Source: an uncultured Clostridia bacterium
Lineage (GTDB): Bacteria > Bacillota > Clostridia > Monoglobales > Monoglobaceae
DNA length: 14,463 nucleotides
Direction of reading: 5' to 3'
NCBI GenBank assembly: GCA_945878965.1
Contig: CAMCUJ010000008.1
Span: 1-14,463 of the forward strand
Both the position numbers and the translations under genes were made by a program. Below are positions 1 to 8,642 of this stretch, piece after piece (positions within the stretch are counted from its first letter, which is position 1; every line of letters starts with the position of its first letter). A model generated the notes under the pieces. That model saw nothing but the letters and a program-made list of their open reading frames with translations. It ran no database searches and was not told the DNA's origin.

Positions 1-941
1 GAATCCGAAACCTGACCGTCGGCTCTGAGCTTTACGTCCTGCCCTACAGAAATCAAAGCCGCCTTTTCGGTAGGAATACTTGCCGCAAGATACCATTCAA
101 AATTATTAATTATTTTGCAGACCGGTTTTCCTGCTTCAACAGATGTTTCATTAGATATATTTTTATTGTAAATCTCATTTATATAAGATGGTTTTAATCC
201 GGTAAGCTTATCAATGCCAAGACTCTCTTCGAGTCCGTCTATTTTTGAAGAAAATACGCCGGAAACCTCGGCGATAAGCGGAGTACTTTGAATATTATTT
301 TCAGCTATAATTTTATCACGCTGAGCTTTAAGTTCGGACAATACAGAGGTATCAATGCTTTCCTTATCTTTGGTATCATCTGAAACTCCTTTTCGTTTTA
401 TATCATTAATTATTGAAGCGGAAACTTCGGTTATGCCGGAAAAGTCTTTTGAATAACCATAAGAAACCGCCTGTTTTATTTCGTCTGCAAAATGTCGGTT
501 TGATTTACTGCTGTTATAGCTATAGGAAGTATCTTTAATTTTATTTTTGTTAAGTGCCGATATTTCCGAATCAATTTTTCGTATTTTAGCACTTATCTCG
601 TTGTCTAATTCTTTATTGTAAATTACCGCAGCTTCGGAACCCGCCGAAACACGTGTATTTTCAGCTGCATTGCAATCTAAAAAACCGTTGATAGGTGAAT
701 TAATAAGTGTCTGTTCTCTGAAAAGACAACCCTTTACCGTAATAGTATCCTCATATTCACCTCGGCTTACTGTATAAACCGAATACGAATTACTAAAACT
801 CATACATAAATTCACAATTAAGTATACTATAATTGCTAAAGCGAATACAAGAAATAAAGAAAACCATTTTTTCTTTTCCTTTTTTTTAGGCAAAGATTGA
901 TTATGACTATTTTCTGAGTTTATAACCCGCAGCTCTTTCAT
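1..941 (-). CDS. HlyD-like membrane-fusion/adaptor protein (partial, 3' end outside window)
   Basis: Only the first 313 codons are present; the frame stays open to the window edge. The ATG at 941-939 follows AGGAG (952-956) by 10 bases. A lysine-rich cytoplasmic stretch (about residues 19-25) precedes one hydrophobic segment (about 27-49), giving a signal anchor with the rest outside the membrane. Residues about 57-110 (YTVSRGEYEDTITVKG, then PINGFLD and VSAGSEAAVIYN) resemble the first half of a HlyD biotinyl-lipoyl/barrel-sandwich domain. Residues 112-215 are charged and partly helical, like the hairpin insert. Residues about 220-278 (LIAEVSGVFSS, then VEAGKPVCKI) look like the second half-motif, and WYLAASIP begins a beta-barrel. 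These proteins normally bridge an inner-membrane transporter and the outside, but no transporter is visible here. Family-level assignment is fairly safe; substrate and partner are unknown. Confidence 0.75.
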   Translation of the reverse strand, partial: MKELRVINSENSHNQSLPKKKEKKKWFSLFLVFALAIIVYLIVNLCMSFSNSYSVYTVSRGEYEDTITVKGCLFREQTLINSPINGFLDCNAAENTRVSAGSEAAVIYNKELDNEISAKIRKIDSEISALNKNKIKDTSYSYNSSKSNRHFADEIKQAVSYGYSKDFSGITEVSASIINDIKRKGVSDDTKDKESIDTSVLSELKAQRDKIIAENNIQSTPLIAEVSGVFSSKIDGLEESLGIDKLTGLKPSYINEIYNKNISNETSVEAGKPVCKIINNFEWYLAASIPTEKAALISVGQDVKLRADGQVSD

Positions 942-1021
942 TTTAGATTTTCTCCTCTGTTTTATAGACATTACAGAAAGTTTATATAATTTAATTCCGA
1001 AATCCACATAAAACTATTAAT

Positions 1022-1049
1022 ATTATAACAAATTTTTTAAGATAGTAAA
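1022..1049 (-). promoter_or_regulatory. Putative promoter for the HlyD-like gene
   Basis: On the minus strand a perfect TATAAT (1022-1027) has an extended -10 TG one base upstream, and TTTACT (4 of 6 to TTGACA) lies 16 bases before it (1044-1049). The -10 box includes the miaA stop codon, so the promoter sits inside the 3' end of miaA. The predicted leader is about 70 bases. No terminator hairpin is visible between miaA and the next gene, so read-through is also possible. Confidence 0.45.
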
Positions 1050-1955
1050 TGATTTTTCGTGAATTGTATCAAAAATGTAATCTTTCTGTAACAATACCCA
1101 ATGAATGTCCTTATTTTTCCTGAACCATGTAAGCTGACGTTTAGCGTAACGTCTGCTTTCGAGTTTAATTTCTTCAATTGCTTCATCAAGACTTAGACTT
1201 CCGCTTAAATATTTAACAAGTTCTTTATAGCCTATTGCCTGCATAGCTGTTGAATTTTGGTCAATTCCCATATTAAGAATATGTTTAACCTCGTCAATAA
1301 GTCCGTTTTCCATCATAATGTCAACTCGTTTATTAATTCTGTCATATAAAAGCTCTCTGTCCATATTAATCCCTATTATTATAGGCTCATAGAGCGGCGG
1401 CTGAATTGATTCTTCATTACATTGAGTCATAGTCTTACCGCTGACCTTATAAATTTCAAGTGCACGTATCACTCGTCTTAAATTATTGGGATGTATTACA
1501 TTTGCAGAAGCCTCATCAATTTCTTTTAAAATGTTGTGTACATATTCATTGCCGTGGATTAAGGCAAGGTTTTCAAGCTCCTTGCAGTATTCCTCGTTAT
1601 GACCGATTTCGGTAAATTTTATATTTTTTATTACGCTGTCAAAATAAAGTCCTGTGCCTCCGGCTAAAATCGGAAGTTTTCCACACTTTAATATATCGGA
1701 GATACATTCTTTTGCCATCTGTGAAAATTCTGCCACATTAAAGCTTTGGCTCGGCTCAATAATATCTATTAAATGATGAGGTATTCCCTGCATTTCATCA
1801 TAACTCGGCTTTGCTGTTCCTATATTCATATATTTATAAATCTGCATTGAATCACAAGATACAATCTCACCGTTATATTTCTTGGCAATTTCAATTGCAA
1901 GTGCTGTTTTACCGGAGGCGGTAGGACCTACCACTCCGACTATTTTACTTAGCAT
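1023..1955 (-). CDS. miaA: tRNA dimethylallyltransferase MiaA
   Basis: MiaA transfers a dimethylallyl group from DMAPP to N6 of A37 in tRNAs that read UNN codons, making i6A, the substrate of MiaB. The 310-residue product has the usual family length. Visible motifs are the P-loop GPTASGKT (10-17), DSMQIYKYMNIGTAKP (35-50) with the conserved Asp and Gln for tRNA/DMAPP contacts, GGTGLY (99-104), the NNLRRVIRALEIY block, and a C-terminal SRRYAKRQLTWFR segment. The ATG follows an AAGGA (1969-1973) by 13 bases, which is long but has no better in-frame alternative. It starts 24 bases after the mutL stop, so it is very likely the last gene of the miaB-ylbF-mutS-mutL-miaA unit. No truncation or oddity was seen. 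Confidence 0.97.
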   Translation of the reverse strand: MLSKIVGVVGPTASGKTALAIEIAKKYNGEIVSCDSMQIYKYMNIGTAKPSYDEMQGIPHHLIDIIEPSQSFNVAEFSQMAKECISDILKCGKLPILAGGTGLYFDSVIKNIKFTEIGHNEEYCKELENLALIHGNEYVHNILKEIDEASANVIHPNNLRRVIRALEIYKVSGKTMTQCNEESIQPPLYEPIIIGINMDRELLYDRINKRVDIMMENGLIDEVKHILNMGIDQNSTAMQAIGYKELVKYLSGSLSLDEAIEEIKLESRRYAKRQLTWFRKNKDIHWVLLQKDYIFDTIHEKSFTILKNLL

Positions 1956-1979
1956 ATATTTTTTTCATTCCTTCAGAAA

Positions 1980-3926
1980 TCAAACTATTCTTTTAAACAT
2001 TTTTTCTATTTCTTTTTTTGAAACGGATATCTTTATAGGTCTGCCGTGCGGACAGGTTGTAATTCCCCGTTCGTTTAAAGTTTTAAGCTTATTTATTACA
2101 TCCTGCATTTCACGCAGTGACAAAGGCTTATTAGCTTTTATTGCATATTTGCATGAAATCGTTTCAAGAGCGTGAAGCTCAACATCTGTAATGTCGCAGT
2201 TTCTTTTCTGTGAAAAAGCTTCAATAAGCTCTGTTATAAGATTTTTTATATCGGAATCAGCAAGCTCGACAGGAGTCTGTCTGATAATTATTGAATTATT
2301 TCCGAAATCGTCAATCTCAAATCCGAGCCTTGAAAACCGCTCCGAATTTTTCGATATAATTTCCGTTTCAGAAACTGTTAAATTCATAACCACAGGAACA
2401 AGAAGCATTTGTCCTATACTCATTCTTTCATTATATCGCCTTAATAAATCTTCAAATCGGAATCTTTCATGTGCGGCATGCTGGTCTATTAAACACATTT
2501 CATCATTTTCTTCAATAATGATATATGTATTAAAAAGCTGACCTATTATTTTTTCATCATCATCTGTATTTATATCTTCAACAATTAAATTATCGGTTTT
2601 ATATTCGTTTTCATCAAGTATAAAATCAAATGTACTGTTTTCGGAAGCCTTTGGATTGCTGCTTTCTTTATCGGATTTTGATGTAAATTCAGATGAATTA
2701 CTTAAAAACTCCGATGCGGATTTTTTCTGAATACTGTTTAAATTTTCAACTCTTTTGCTTTGAGCAAGAGAACCTATGTTCAGCTTGTACTGAGGAGCAG
2801 GCTTGCTTTTTAAATTGAATTCCAAATCCGGCTTATCGGAATTATTATATGCTCTGTCAGCATTGTAACCGTTTATGCTGTCTTGATTATGCCTTAAGCC
2901 TAAAGCAGCGGCATTATCAGTCATCATTACAGGCTTTCCGTTTGAGTAAAGAGCATTTTTAACTGCTCTGTGAAGTGTTTCGTAAAGTCTTTGTTCATTT
3001 GCGAATTTAACCTCTGTCTTTGCCGGATGAACATTTACATCAACAAGGCTTGGAGGAATACTTATATTAAGTACAAAGAAAGGAAATTTTCCTTTCATCA
3101 TAGCATTTCTGTAAGCGTCCTCTACAATTTTTGAAATTACGTGATTTTTAATATATCTTCCGTTTACAAAAACAGTTTGATGTGTACGGTTACCTCGTGA
3201 AATTTCCGGCTTTCCGATAACACCGCTGAAAGTAATTTCATTTTCGGAAAAATTAAGGTCAAGCACTGACTTTGCATATTCAAGACCATAAATTTTTAAA
3301 ATTACATTCTTTAAATTTCCGTCACCCGATGTGGAGAATATTTCTTTATCGTCACTTATAAACTTAAAAGAAATTTCGGGATGAGCCATTGCAATTCGGC
3401 TGAGAATATCCGAAACATAACCGGCTTCGGTTGAATCTCTTTTTAAAAACTTCATTCGTGCGGGAACGTTTGAAAATAAATTCTTCACAGTCATTATAGT
3501 TCCGGTATTACAGGCTATAACGTCACGTTCAGCTATCTGACCATGCGAGAGCTTTATAAATGCTCCCTCCTTCGATTCCTTGGTTTTGGTAATAACCTCA
3601 ACATCCGAAACCGCACAAATGCTCGCAAGAGCTTCACCTCTGAATCCCATAGTAAAGATTTTTTCAAGGTCTTCAACCTCACGAAGCTTACTTGTTGCAT
3701 GACGCATAAATGCAATCTCAAGCTCATCTGATGGAATTCCGCAGCCGTTGTCACATACAGAAATATAACTTATTCCGCCGTTTTTAATTTCTACCGTAAT
3801 TTTATTACTGCCGGCATCTATTGAATTTTCAACAAGCTCTTTTACAACAGACATAGGTCTTTCTGCAACCTCTCCGGCTGCAATTTTGTCTGCAACTAAA
3901 TTTGAAAGAATACTTATACTTGCCAT
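1980..3926 (-). CDS. mutL: DNA mismatch repair protein MutL (endonuclease-type)
   Basis: MutL couples MutS mismatch recognition to strand incision. The 648-residue protein has a GHKL ATPase N-terminus: VVKELVENSIDAG (about 27-39, with catalytic Glu30 and Mg-binding Asn34), DNGCGIP (59-65) and TMGFRGEAL (92-100). A polar, Ser/Asn/Lys-rich linker spans about 335-450. The C-terminal dimerisation domain carries the metal-binding endonuclease motif DQHAAHERFRFE (481-492, matching DQHA-x2-E-x4-E), QMLLVP (506-511, resembling the beta-clamp-binding QEMIVP site known in B. subtilis MutL), SCKYAIKAN (591-599) and CPHGRP (625-630). This is the nicking MutL of bacteria that lack MutH. The start is supported by homology at residue 10 onward (LVADKIAAGEV); the nearest AAAGG lies 14 bases upstream, a poor spacing. 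mutS ends 56 bases before it. Confidence 0.97.
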   Translation of the reverse strand: MASISILSNLVADKIAAGEVAERPMSVVKELVENSIDAGSNKITVEIKNGGISYISVCDNGCGIPSDELEIAFMRHATSKLREVEDLEKIFTMGFRGEALASICAVSDVEVITKTKESKEGAFIKLSHGQIAERDVIACNTGTIMTVKNLFSNVPARMKFLKRDSTEAGYVSDILSRIAMAHPEISFKFISDDKEIFSTSGDGNLKNVILKIYGLEYAKSVLDLNFSENEITFSGVIGKPEISRGNRTHQTVFVNGRYIKNHVISKIVEDAYRNAMMKGKFPFFVLNISIPPSLVDVNVHPAKTEVKFANEQRLYETLHRAVKNALYSNGKPVMMTDNAAALGLRHNQDSINGYNADRAYNNSDKPDLEFNLKSKPAPQYKLNIGSLAQSKRVENLNSIQKKSASEFLSNSSEFTSKSDKESSNPKASENSTFDFILDENEYKTDNLIVEDINTDDDEKIIGQLFNTYIIIEENDEMCLIDQHAAHERFRFEDLLRRYNERMSIGQMLLVPVVMNLTVSETEIISKNSERFSRLGFEIDDFGNNSIIIRQTPVELADSDIKNLITELIEAFSQKRNCDITDVELHALETISCKYAIKANKPLSLREMQDVINKLKTLNERGITTCPHGRPIKISVSKKEIEKMFKRIV

Positions 3927-3982
3927 TTTAATACCGACAGCCTTTCTGAATCTGTGATTTGTTTGTAAACTATTAATTTTAT

Positions 3983-6607
3983 TTACATATTTTTAGCTTT
4001 TGCCTGAAGTGCATAAAGCTTTGTAAGTGCCTCCATAGGTGTAATTACATTTAAATCCATTTGCTTAAGCTCTGAAACAACCTCATTATCCGCAAATGAA
4101 AGAAAGTCCATTTGATTAAGGTCATCGCTTATCCCGTTATCCGCATTTAATATATCCGAATTATTTTTATTACTATCATTATTTTCGATTGATGATAGAA
4201 TTTCCTTAGCACGCTTTATAACCGCTTTTTTAACTCCGGCAAGTGCGGCAACCTCAATTCCGTAGCTGTCATCCGCTCCACCTCTGATTATTTTTCTTAA
4301 AAAGGTTATATCGTCACCGTTCTTTTTAACAGCTATACAATAATTTTTAACCGATTTAATCGTATTTTCAAGCTCGGTAAGCTCATGATAATGTGTTGCA
4401 AACAGTGTCTTTGCTCCGCATTTCTTCTTGTCGGAAATATATTCGACAACTGCCCATGCAATGCTAAGACCGTCATAGGTGCTTGTACCTCTGCCTATTT
4501 CATCAAGTATAATAAGGCTGTTCTTGGTCGCATTTTCAAGGATATACGCAACCTCGCTCATCTCGACCATAAACGTACTCTGTCCCGCTGTAAGGTCATC
4601 AGATGCTCCGACTCTTGTAAATATTTTATCTACAATTCCTATGCTTGCATAGCTTGCCGGAACAAAGCTTCCTATCTGTGCCATCAATGTAATAATTGCA
4701 GTCTGACGCATATATGTAGATTTACCTGCCATATTAGGTCCTGTTATTATATTTATCTGATTATCCTTTGTATCTAAATGTACATCGTTTGGAATAAATA
4801 TATCGCTGTTATTAAGGCTTTCTACAACCGGATGTCTGCCGTCACGAATTATTATACTGTCGGACATATTAACCTCCGGCATTACATAATTATTCTTCTC
4901 AGCGACAACAGCAAATGAGCACAATACATCAATCATTGCAACAATATGCGCTGAATTTTGAATTCTGACCATATGGGATGCAATAGTATCACGTATATTG
5001 CAGAAAATATCATATTCCAAATCAACAAGCTTGCTTTCCGCCTCAACAATCTTTTCTTCAATCTCTTTAATCTGCGGTGTAACGTATCTTTCACAGTTTG
5101 CAAGAGTCTGCTTTCTTATAAAATAATCGGGTGCAAGATGAGCATTCACCTTGCTGATTTCAAGATAATAACCAAATACTCTGTTGTAGCCGCTTTTAAT
5201 ATTTTTAATTCCCGTCTTTTTCTTTTCTTCTTCTACAATATCATTAATCCAGTTTACTCCGTTCTTTTTAACTGCACGGTAGTCATCAAGCTCACGGTTA
5301 TAACCGTCATTTATAATTCCGCCTTCTCGTATTGAAAACGGTGCCTCATCCGATATAGAGTAGGTAATAAGCTGACAAATATCGTCAAGTACATCAAATT
5401 TATCTATAATAGATAAAAATACAGAAGAATCACATTCCGATAAAAGCTCTTTAATTCTCGGAAATACGGAAACAGAGTTTGCAATTGATAACAGATCCTT
5501 TCCGTTTGCCGTTTTAAAGCTTACCTTAGCCATCAAGCGTTCAATATCCTGTACATTTTTAAGATTTTCTATCAGTTCTTCACGAATAATCGGTTTCTTT
5601 AAAAGCTCAGATACCGCATTATGTCTGTTTTGTATCTTAATACAGTTAAGGAGCGGAGTTGTAATCCATTTACGCAAAAGACGGCTTCCCATAGAGGTTT
5701 TTGTCTTGTTTAAAATATGAAGCAGACTGCCCTTGGCTTTCTTATCCCTCATAGTTTCAAGAAGCTCGAGATTTCTTATGCTGTATGCGTCTATCTGCAT
5801 ATATAAATTTTCTTGCTCCGTTGATACCTTTTGAAGATTATCTATATGAGTTTTCTGAGTGCTTTCAAGGTACTGAAGAAGTGCACCAAGACTTCTGACA
5901 CCACGTTCCTTTTCGGAAGCTATGGCTAAGCTTGAATTTTGGGGAAATTGACTTTCTATTCTCTTTAATGCTTCGGTTAAGTCAAATGCAGAGTCGGCAT
6001 AATTTTTAACCGCTGCTTTGTATTTACTGCTTATGGTATCAATTAAGACGCTTCGGTCATAGCCCTTTTTATTAATAATAACTTCAGAGGGCACAAATTT
6101 TGCAATACTGCTTAAAATACTTATATCGGTATTTTCGTTTGGGTAGTCAAACATAGATATTTCACCTGTGGTAATATCCGCAAATGATATACCGTAACCC
6201 TTTTTATCAACAAAAATGCTGCAAAGATAATTATTTTTTCCGTCATCAAGAGCGGACGGATCAATCATAGTTCCCGGGGTAACAGTACGAATTACCTCAC
6301 GTTTTACAATTCCTTTTGCATTCTTTGGGTCTTCTACCTGCTCACATATTGCAACATTATAACCGTTTTCAATAAGCTTGGCTATATATGAATCACTGGA
6401 GTGAAACGGAATTCCGCACATCGGTGCCTTTTCCTCCATTCCGCAGTCACGGCCTGTAAGAGCAATATCAAGTACTTTTGACGCAATTATTGCATCATCA
6501 AAAAACATTTCGTAAAAATCACCAAGACGATACATAAGAATTTCGTTTTTATGCTGTTCTTTAATTTCAAAGTACTGCATCATCATCGGTGTATACTTAG
6601 GTTTCAT
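3983..6607 (-). CDS. mutS: DNA mismatch repair protein MutS
   Basis: MutS binds mismatches and small loops and, with ATP, recruits MutL. I place the start at ATG 6607, giving 874 residues: GGGGAG (6614-6619) lies 6 bases upstream and the product begins MKPKYTPMMMQYFEIK, as MutS proteins do. A TTG 14 codons upstream (6649) has no ribosome binding site. Visible parts are the mismatch-contacting FYE (31-33) in domain I, the connector and lever/clamp region, Walker A GPNMAGKST (623-631), the STFMVEMSE signature (677-685), Walker B/D-loop DEIGRGTST (702-710) and the ATHYHEL His (737-743). Near the C-terminus QMDFLSF (832-838) resembles a beta-clamp-binding peptide, and TPMEAL (856-861) is the usual terminal motif. 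It lies 68 bases after the YlbF-like gene and 56 before mutL. Confidence 0.97.
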   Translation of the reverse strand: MKPKYTPMMMQYFEIKEQHKNEILMYRLGDFYEMFFDDAIIASKVLDIALTGRDCGMEEKAPMCGIPFHSSDSYIAKLIENGYNVAICEQVEDPKNAKGIVKREVIRTVTPGTMIDPSALDDGKNNYLCSIFVDKKGYGISFADITTGEISMFDYPNENTDISILSSIAKFVPSEVIINKKGYDRSVLIDTISSKYKAAVKNYADSAFDLTEALKRIESQFPQNSSLAIASEKERGVRSLGALLQYLESTQKTHIDNLQKVSTEQENLYMQIDAYSIRNLELLETMRDKKAKGSLLHILNKTKTSMGSRLLRKWITTPLLNCIKIQNRHNAVSELLKKPIIREELIENLKNVQDIERLMAKVSFKTANGKDLLSIANSVSVFPRIKELLSECDSSVFLSIIDKFDVLDDICQLITYSISDEAPFSIREGGIINDGYNRELDDYRAVKKNGVNWINDIVEEEKKKTGIKNIKSGYNRVFGYYLEISKVNAHLAPDYFIRKQTLANCERYVTPQIKEIEEKIVEAESKLVDLEYDIFCNIRDTIASHMVRIQNSAHIVAMIDVLCSFAVVAEKNNYVMPEVNMSDSIIIRDGRHPVVESLNNSDIFIPNDVHLDTKDNQINIITGPNMAGKSTYMRQTAIITLMAQIGSFVPASYASIGIVDKIFTRVGASDDLTAGQSTFMVEMSEVAYILENATKNSLIILDEIGRGTSTYDGLSIAWAVVEYISDKKKCGAKTLFATHYHELTELENTIKSVKNYCIAVKKNGDDITFLRKIIRGGADDSYGIEVAALAGVKKAVIKRAKEILSSIENNDSNKNNSDILNADNGISDDLNQMDFLSFADNEVVSELKQMDLNVITPMEALTKLYALQAKAKNM

Positions 6608-6675
6608 AATTTTCTCCCCAAACTTCTCTATCTTAATAATATCAGCCAAATTAAAATATTTACATACATATAGGC

Positions 6676-7074
6676 TTAACAGCCGCTGCAGCCCGAACAG
6701 TTTCCGTTGCAGCCGGCAGTAATATTCTCATTTCCGCCGTTTATATAATATCCTAAAATATCATTTACATCTTCAATAAGTGAGTTATACGCCTTATTTA
6801 CTGCCATATAATCTTTAATTAAAGGATTTTCGGATATACGGTCAAGCTCTTTCTGAATTTCTTGATCAACCGAGTCAACCTCATCCGGTGATGCATTTTT
6901 TGCTATAAGTGCATCAATTGATTCCTTTCGCATATTGTTATAATCCTTAATAAGCTTTGACGCTTCAGGGTCATTGTTAATCTTATCTCCCGCAAGCGTT
7001 AAATCCTTGCGTATTTCACTTTTGGAAATCATTATACCAAGCTCTTTTGCTTTATCAAGTATATCATTAAACAT
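6676..7074 (-). CDS. YlbF/YmcA family protein with cysteine-rich C-terminal tail
   Basis: A 132-residue acidic, helical protein resembling the Com_YlbF family. In B. subtilis the family members YlbF and YmcA act with YaaT in a complex that affects RNase Y-dependent mRNA processing, competence, biofilm and sporulation. Seen here: helical N-terminus (MFNDILDKAKELGIMISKS), the family-typical DPEASKLIKDYNNMR stretch, then a middle helix (about 70-105) and a glycine/cysteine tail with Cys122, 126, 129 and 132 (C-x3-C-x2-C-x2-C). The ATG has a strong GGAGG (7083-7087) 8 bases upstream. Its place between miaB and mutS is that of ymcA in B. subtilis, but the paralogues YlbF and YmcA cannot be told apart from this sequence alone, so no symbol is given. 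A metal or Fe-S role for the tail is inference. Confidence 0.82.
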   Translation of the reverse strand: MFNDILDKAKELGIMISKSEIRKDLTLAGDKINNDPEASKLIKDYNNMRKESIDALIAKNASPDEVDSVDQEIQKELDRISENPLIKDYMAVNKAYNSLIEDVNDILGYYINGGNENITAGCNGNCSGCSGC

Positions 7075-7156
7075 TGTAAATACCTCCGTAATTTAAAATC
7101 TGTCAGCCTGAGGCTGTAATCTCTTAATTAAACAAGGAAGTCTAATAGGGACATTA

Positions 7157-8551
7157 TTAAATCATTTCACCGCATAAAGACCAAGTCTTAGTTTCTGTAA
7201 TCTTAACATCGACAAATTTTCCGGTTAAAGAAGTATCACCCGGGAAATTAACTATTTTTCCACTGTCGGTTCTTCCCGACATAAAATCAGGATTAGTCTT
7301 ACTTACTCCCTCAACTAAAATCTTTTCTGTTCTTCCGAAATATGCATCATTCTTTTTCTTTGATATTTCGTTTTGAACCTCTAAAAGTCTGTCAAAGTTC
7401 CTGTGCTTTTCTTCATCGCTTAAAACATCATCCATTACCGCCGCCGGAGTGCCTACTCGCTTTGAATATATAAATGAGAATACAAGGTCATATTCAACCT
7501 CTTTTAAAACCTTTATGGTTTCTTCAAAATCTTCATTTGTTTCACCCGGGAAGCCTACAATAATATCTGTTGAAAGTGAGATATTTGGAATTTTAGTTTT
7601 AACCTTATTTATAATATTTAGGTACTTTTCTTTAGTGTAGCTTCTGTTCATACTCTTAAGAATACGGTCTGAGCCTGCCTGAATAGGAAGATGAAGCTGC
7701 TTGCACACCTTTTTTTCTTCTGCGATAACATCTATAAGCTCGTCTGAAATATCTTTAGGATGAGATGTCATAAATCTTATACGTTCAATGCCGTCAACCT
7801 TGCATACCTCTCTTAAAAGCTCAGCAAAGCTTACCTTTTCATCAAAATAATTACCGTAAGAGTTTACATTCTGACCAAGGAGCATAACCTCTTTATAGCC
7901 AAGACTTGCCACCTCTTTTACCTCATTTATTATATTTTCAACACTTCGGCTTCTCTCTCTTCCTCTTACATAAGGAACTATACAGTATGTGCAGAAATTA
8001 TTACAGCCATACATTATAGGAATATTTGCAACAGGCGGGTCATTTCTCTTATATGGAATTCCTTCAAATATTGCTCCGTCCTCATTTTCTGTATCAAATA
8101 CACGGTTGTCTGTAAGGGCTCTGTAAAGTATCTCCGGAAATCTGTAAAGTGCATGAGTTCCAAAGACTATATCAACATGAGTATATTTTGTTTTTATTGT
8201 ATCAGAGATATGCTGCTGCTGCATCATACAGCCGCAGACGCCGATAATTACCGATGGTTTTCTGCGTTTTAAATGCTTTAACGCACCGATATTTCCAAAC
8301 ACCTTAAGCTCCGCATTTTCTCTTACTGCGCAGGTATTAAAAAGAATTATATCAGCATCTTCTGTGTTATCACACATCTCATAGCCCATGCTTTCAAGCA
8401 TTCCCTTAAGACGCTCTGAATCACTGTTATTCTGAGCACAGCCATAAGTTTCTACAAATGCACGTTTTATTTTGCTTTTATCCTGCATATTATATATCTT
8501 ATCTATATATTCTTTTTGAATATCCATTTCTTCACGGCTAATATTTCTCAA
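7157..8551 (-). CDS. miaB: tRNA-2-methylthio-N6-dimethylallyladenosine synthase MiaB
   Basis: MiaB is a radical-SAM methylthiotransferase that converts i6A37 to ms2i6A37 in tRNA. I choose a TTG start at 8551 because GGAGG (8559-8563) lies 7 bases upstream; this gives 464 residues beginning RNISREEMDIQKEYIDKI after the initiator. The longest frame opens at ATG 8659 but has no ribosome binding site there and its first 36 residues do not look like MiaB. In the 464-residue numbering the N-terminal UPF0004 domain has Cys38 (ETYGCAQNNSDSE), Cys74 (FNTCAVRENAE) and Cys108 (GVCGCMMQ) for one cluster; the radical-SAM core has CNNFCTYC (Cys183, 187, 190); a TRAM domain ends the protein (about 404-464). 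ATG 8527 is a weaker alternative start. First gene of the tRNA-modification/mismatch-repair cluster; 82 bases separate it from the YlbF-like gene. Confidence 0.96.
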   Translation of the reverse strand: MRNISREEMDIQKEYIDKIYNMQDKSKIKRAFVETYGCAQNNSDSERLKGMLESMGYEMCDNTEDADIILFNTCAVRENAELKVFGNIGALKHLKRRKPSVIIGVCGCMMQQQHISDTIKTKYTHVDIVFGTHALYRFPEILYRALTDNRVFDTENEDGAIFEGIPYKRNDPPVANIPIMYGCNNFCTYCIVPYVRGRERSRSVENIINEVKEVASLGYKEVMLLGQNVNSYGNYFDEKVSFAELLREVCKVDGIERIRFMTSHPKDISDELIDVIAEEKKVCKQLHLPIQAGSDRILKSMNRSYTKEKYLNIINKVKTKIPNISLSTDIIVGFPGETNEDFEETIKVLKEVEYDLVFSFIYSKRVGTPAAVMDDVLSDEEKHRNFDRLLEVQNEISKKKNDAYFGRTEKILVEGVSKTNPDFMSGRTDSGKIVNFPGDTSLTGKFVDVKITETKTWSLCGEMI

Positions 8552-8598
8552 ACGGCTACCTCCAAAATCAATATTAATTCTTTGTTTAAAAATAATGT

Positions 8599-8623
8599 AA
8601 GACCTGTAATTAATACAAGTCTT
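8599..8623 (-). promoter_or_regulatory. Hairpin in the miaB leader (attenuator- or terminator-like)
   Basis: Two 10-base arms (8614-8623 and 8599-8608) pair completely in the minus-strand RNA with one G-U pair, around a 5-base loop. A U-rich run (ACATTATTTTT) follows. The 3' side of the stem is 35 bases upstream of the GGAGG of miaB. It could be the terminator of the pnc-prs unit or a leader element of miaB. Confidence 0.5.
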
Positions 8624-8628
8624 CAATT

Positions 8629-8640
8629 GGGTTATAACCC
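8629..8640. promoter_or_regulatory. Perfect 12-base palindrome GGGTTATAACCC
   Basis: A perfect palindrome just upstream of the leader hairpin of miaB, at the predicted transcription start of the putative promoter at 8643-8671. The symmetry and position suit an operator for a dimeric repressor, but no known regulator site was recognised. Confidence 0.35.
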
Positions 8641-8642
8641 AT

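Noticed and set aside
4385-4777. 130-codon open frame on the plus strand opposite mutS
   Set aside because: It lies wholly antisense to the conserved MutS ATPase region, has a Cys/Ile/Tyr-rich composition typical of an antisense shadow, and no ribosome binding site or family resemblance.
4958-5335. 125-codon open frame on the plus strand opposite mutS
   Set aside because: Antisense to the MutS clamp/lever region, with low-complexity Phe/Asn/Ile-rich composition and no recognisable domain.
6676-6711. C-x3-C-x2-C in the YlbF-like tail as a radical-SAM motif
   Set aside because: The spacing matches by chance: it is at the extreme C-terminus of a small helical protein with no SAM-binding barrel.
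7104-7116. CAGCC-TGA-GGCTG hairpin between miaB and the YlbF-like gene
   Set aside because: Only five base pairs with a 3-base loop and no U-tract; too weak to call a terminator, and the genes are probably co-transcribed.
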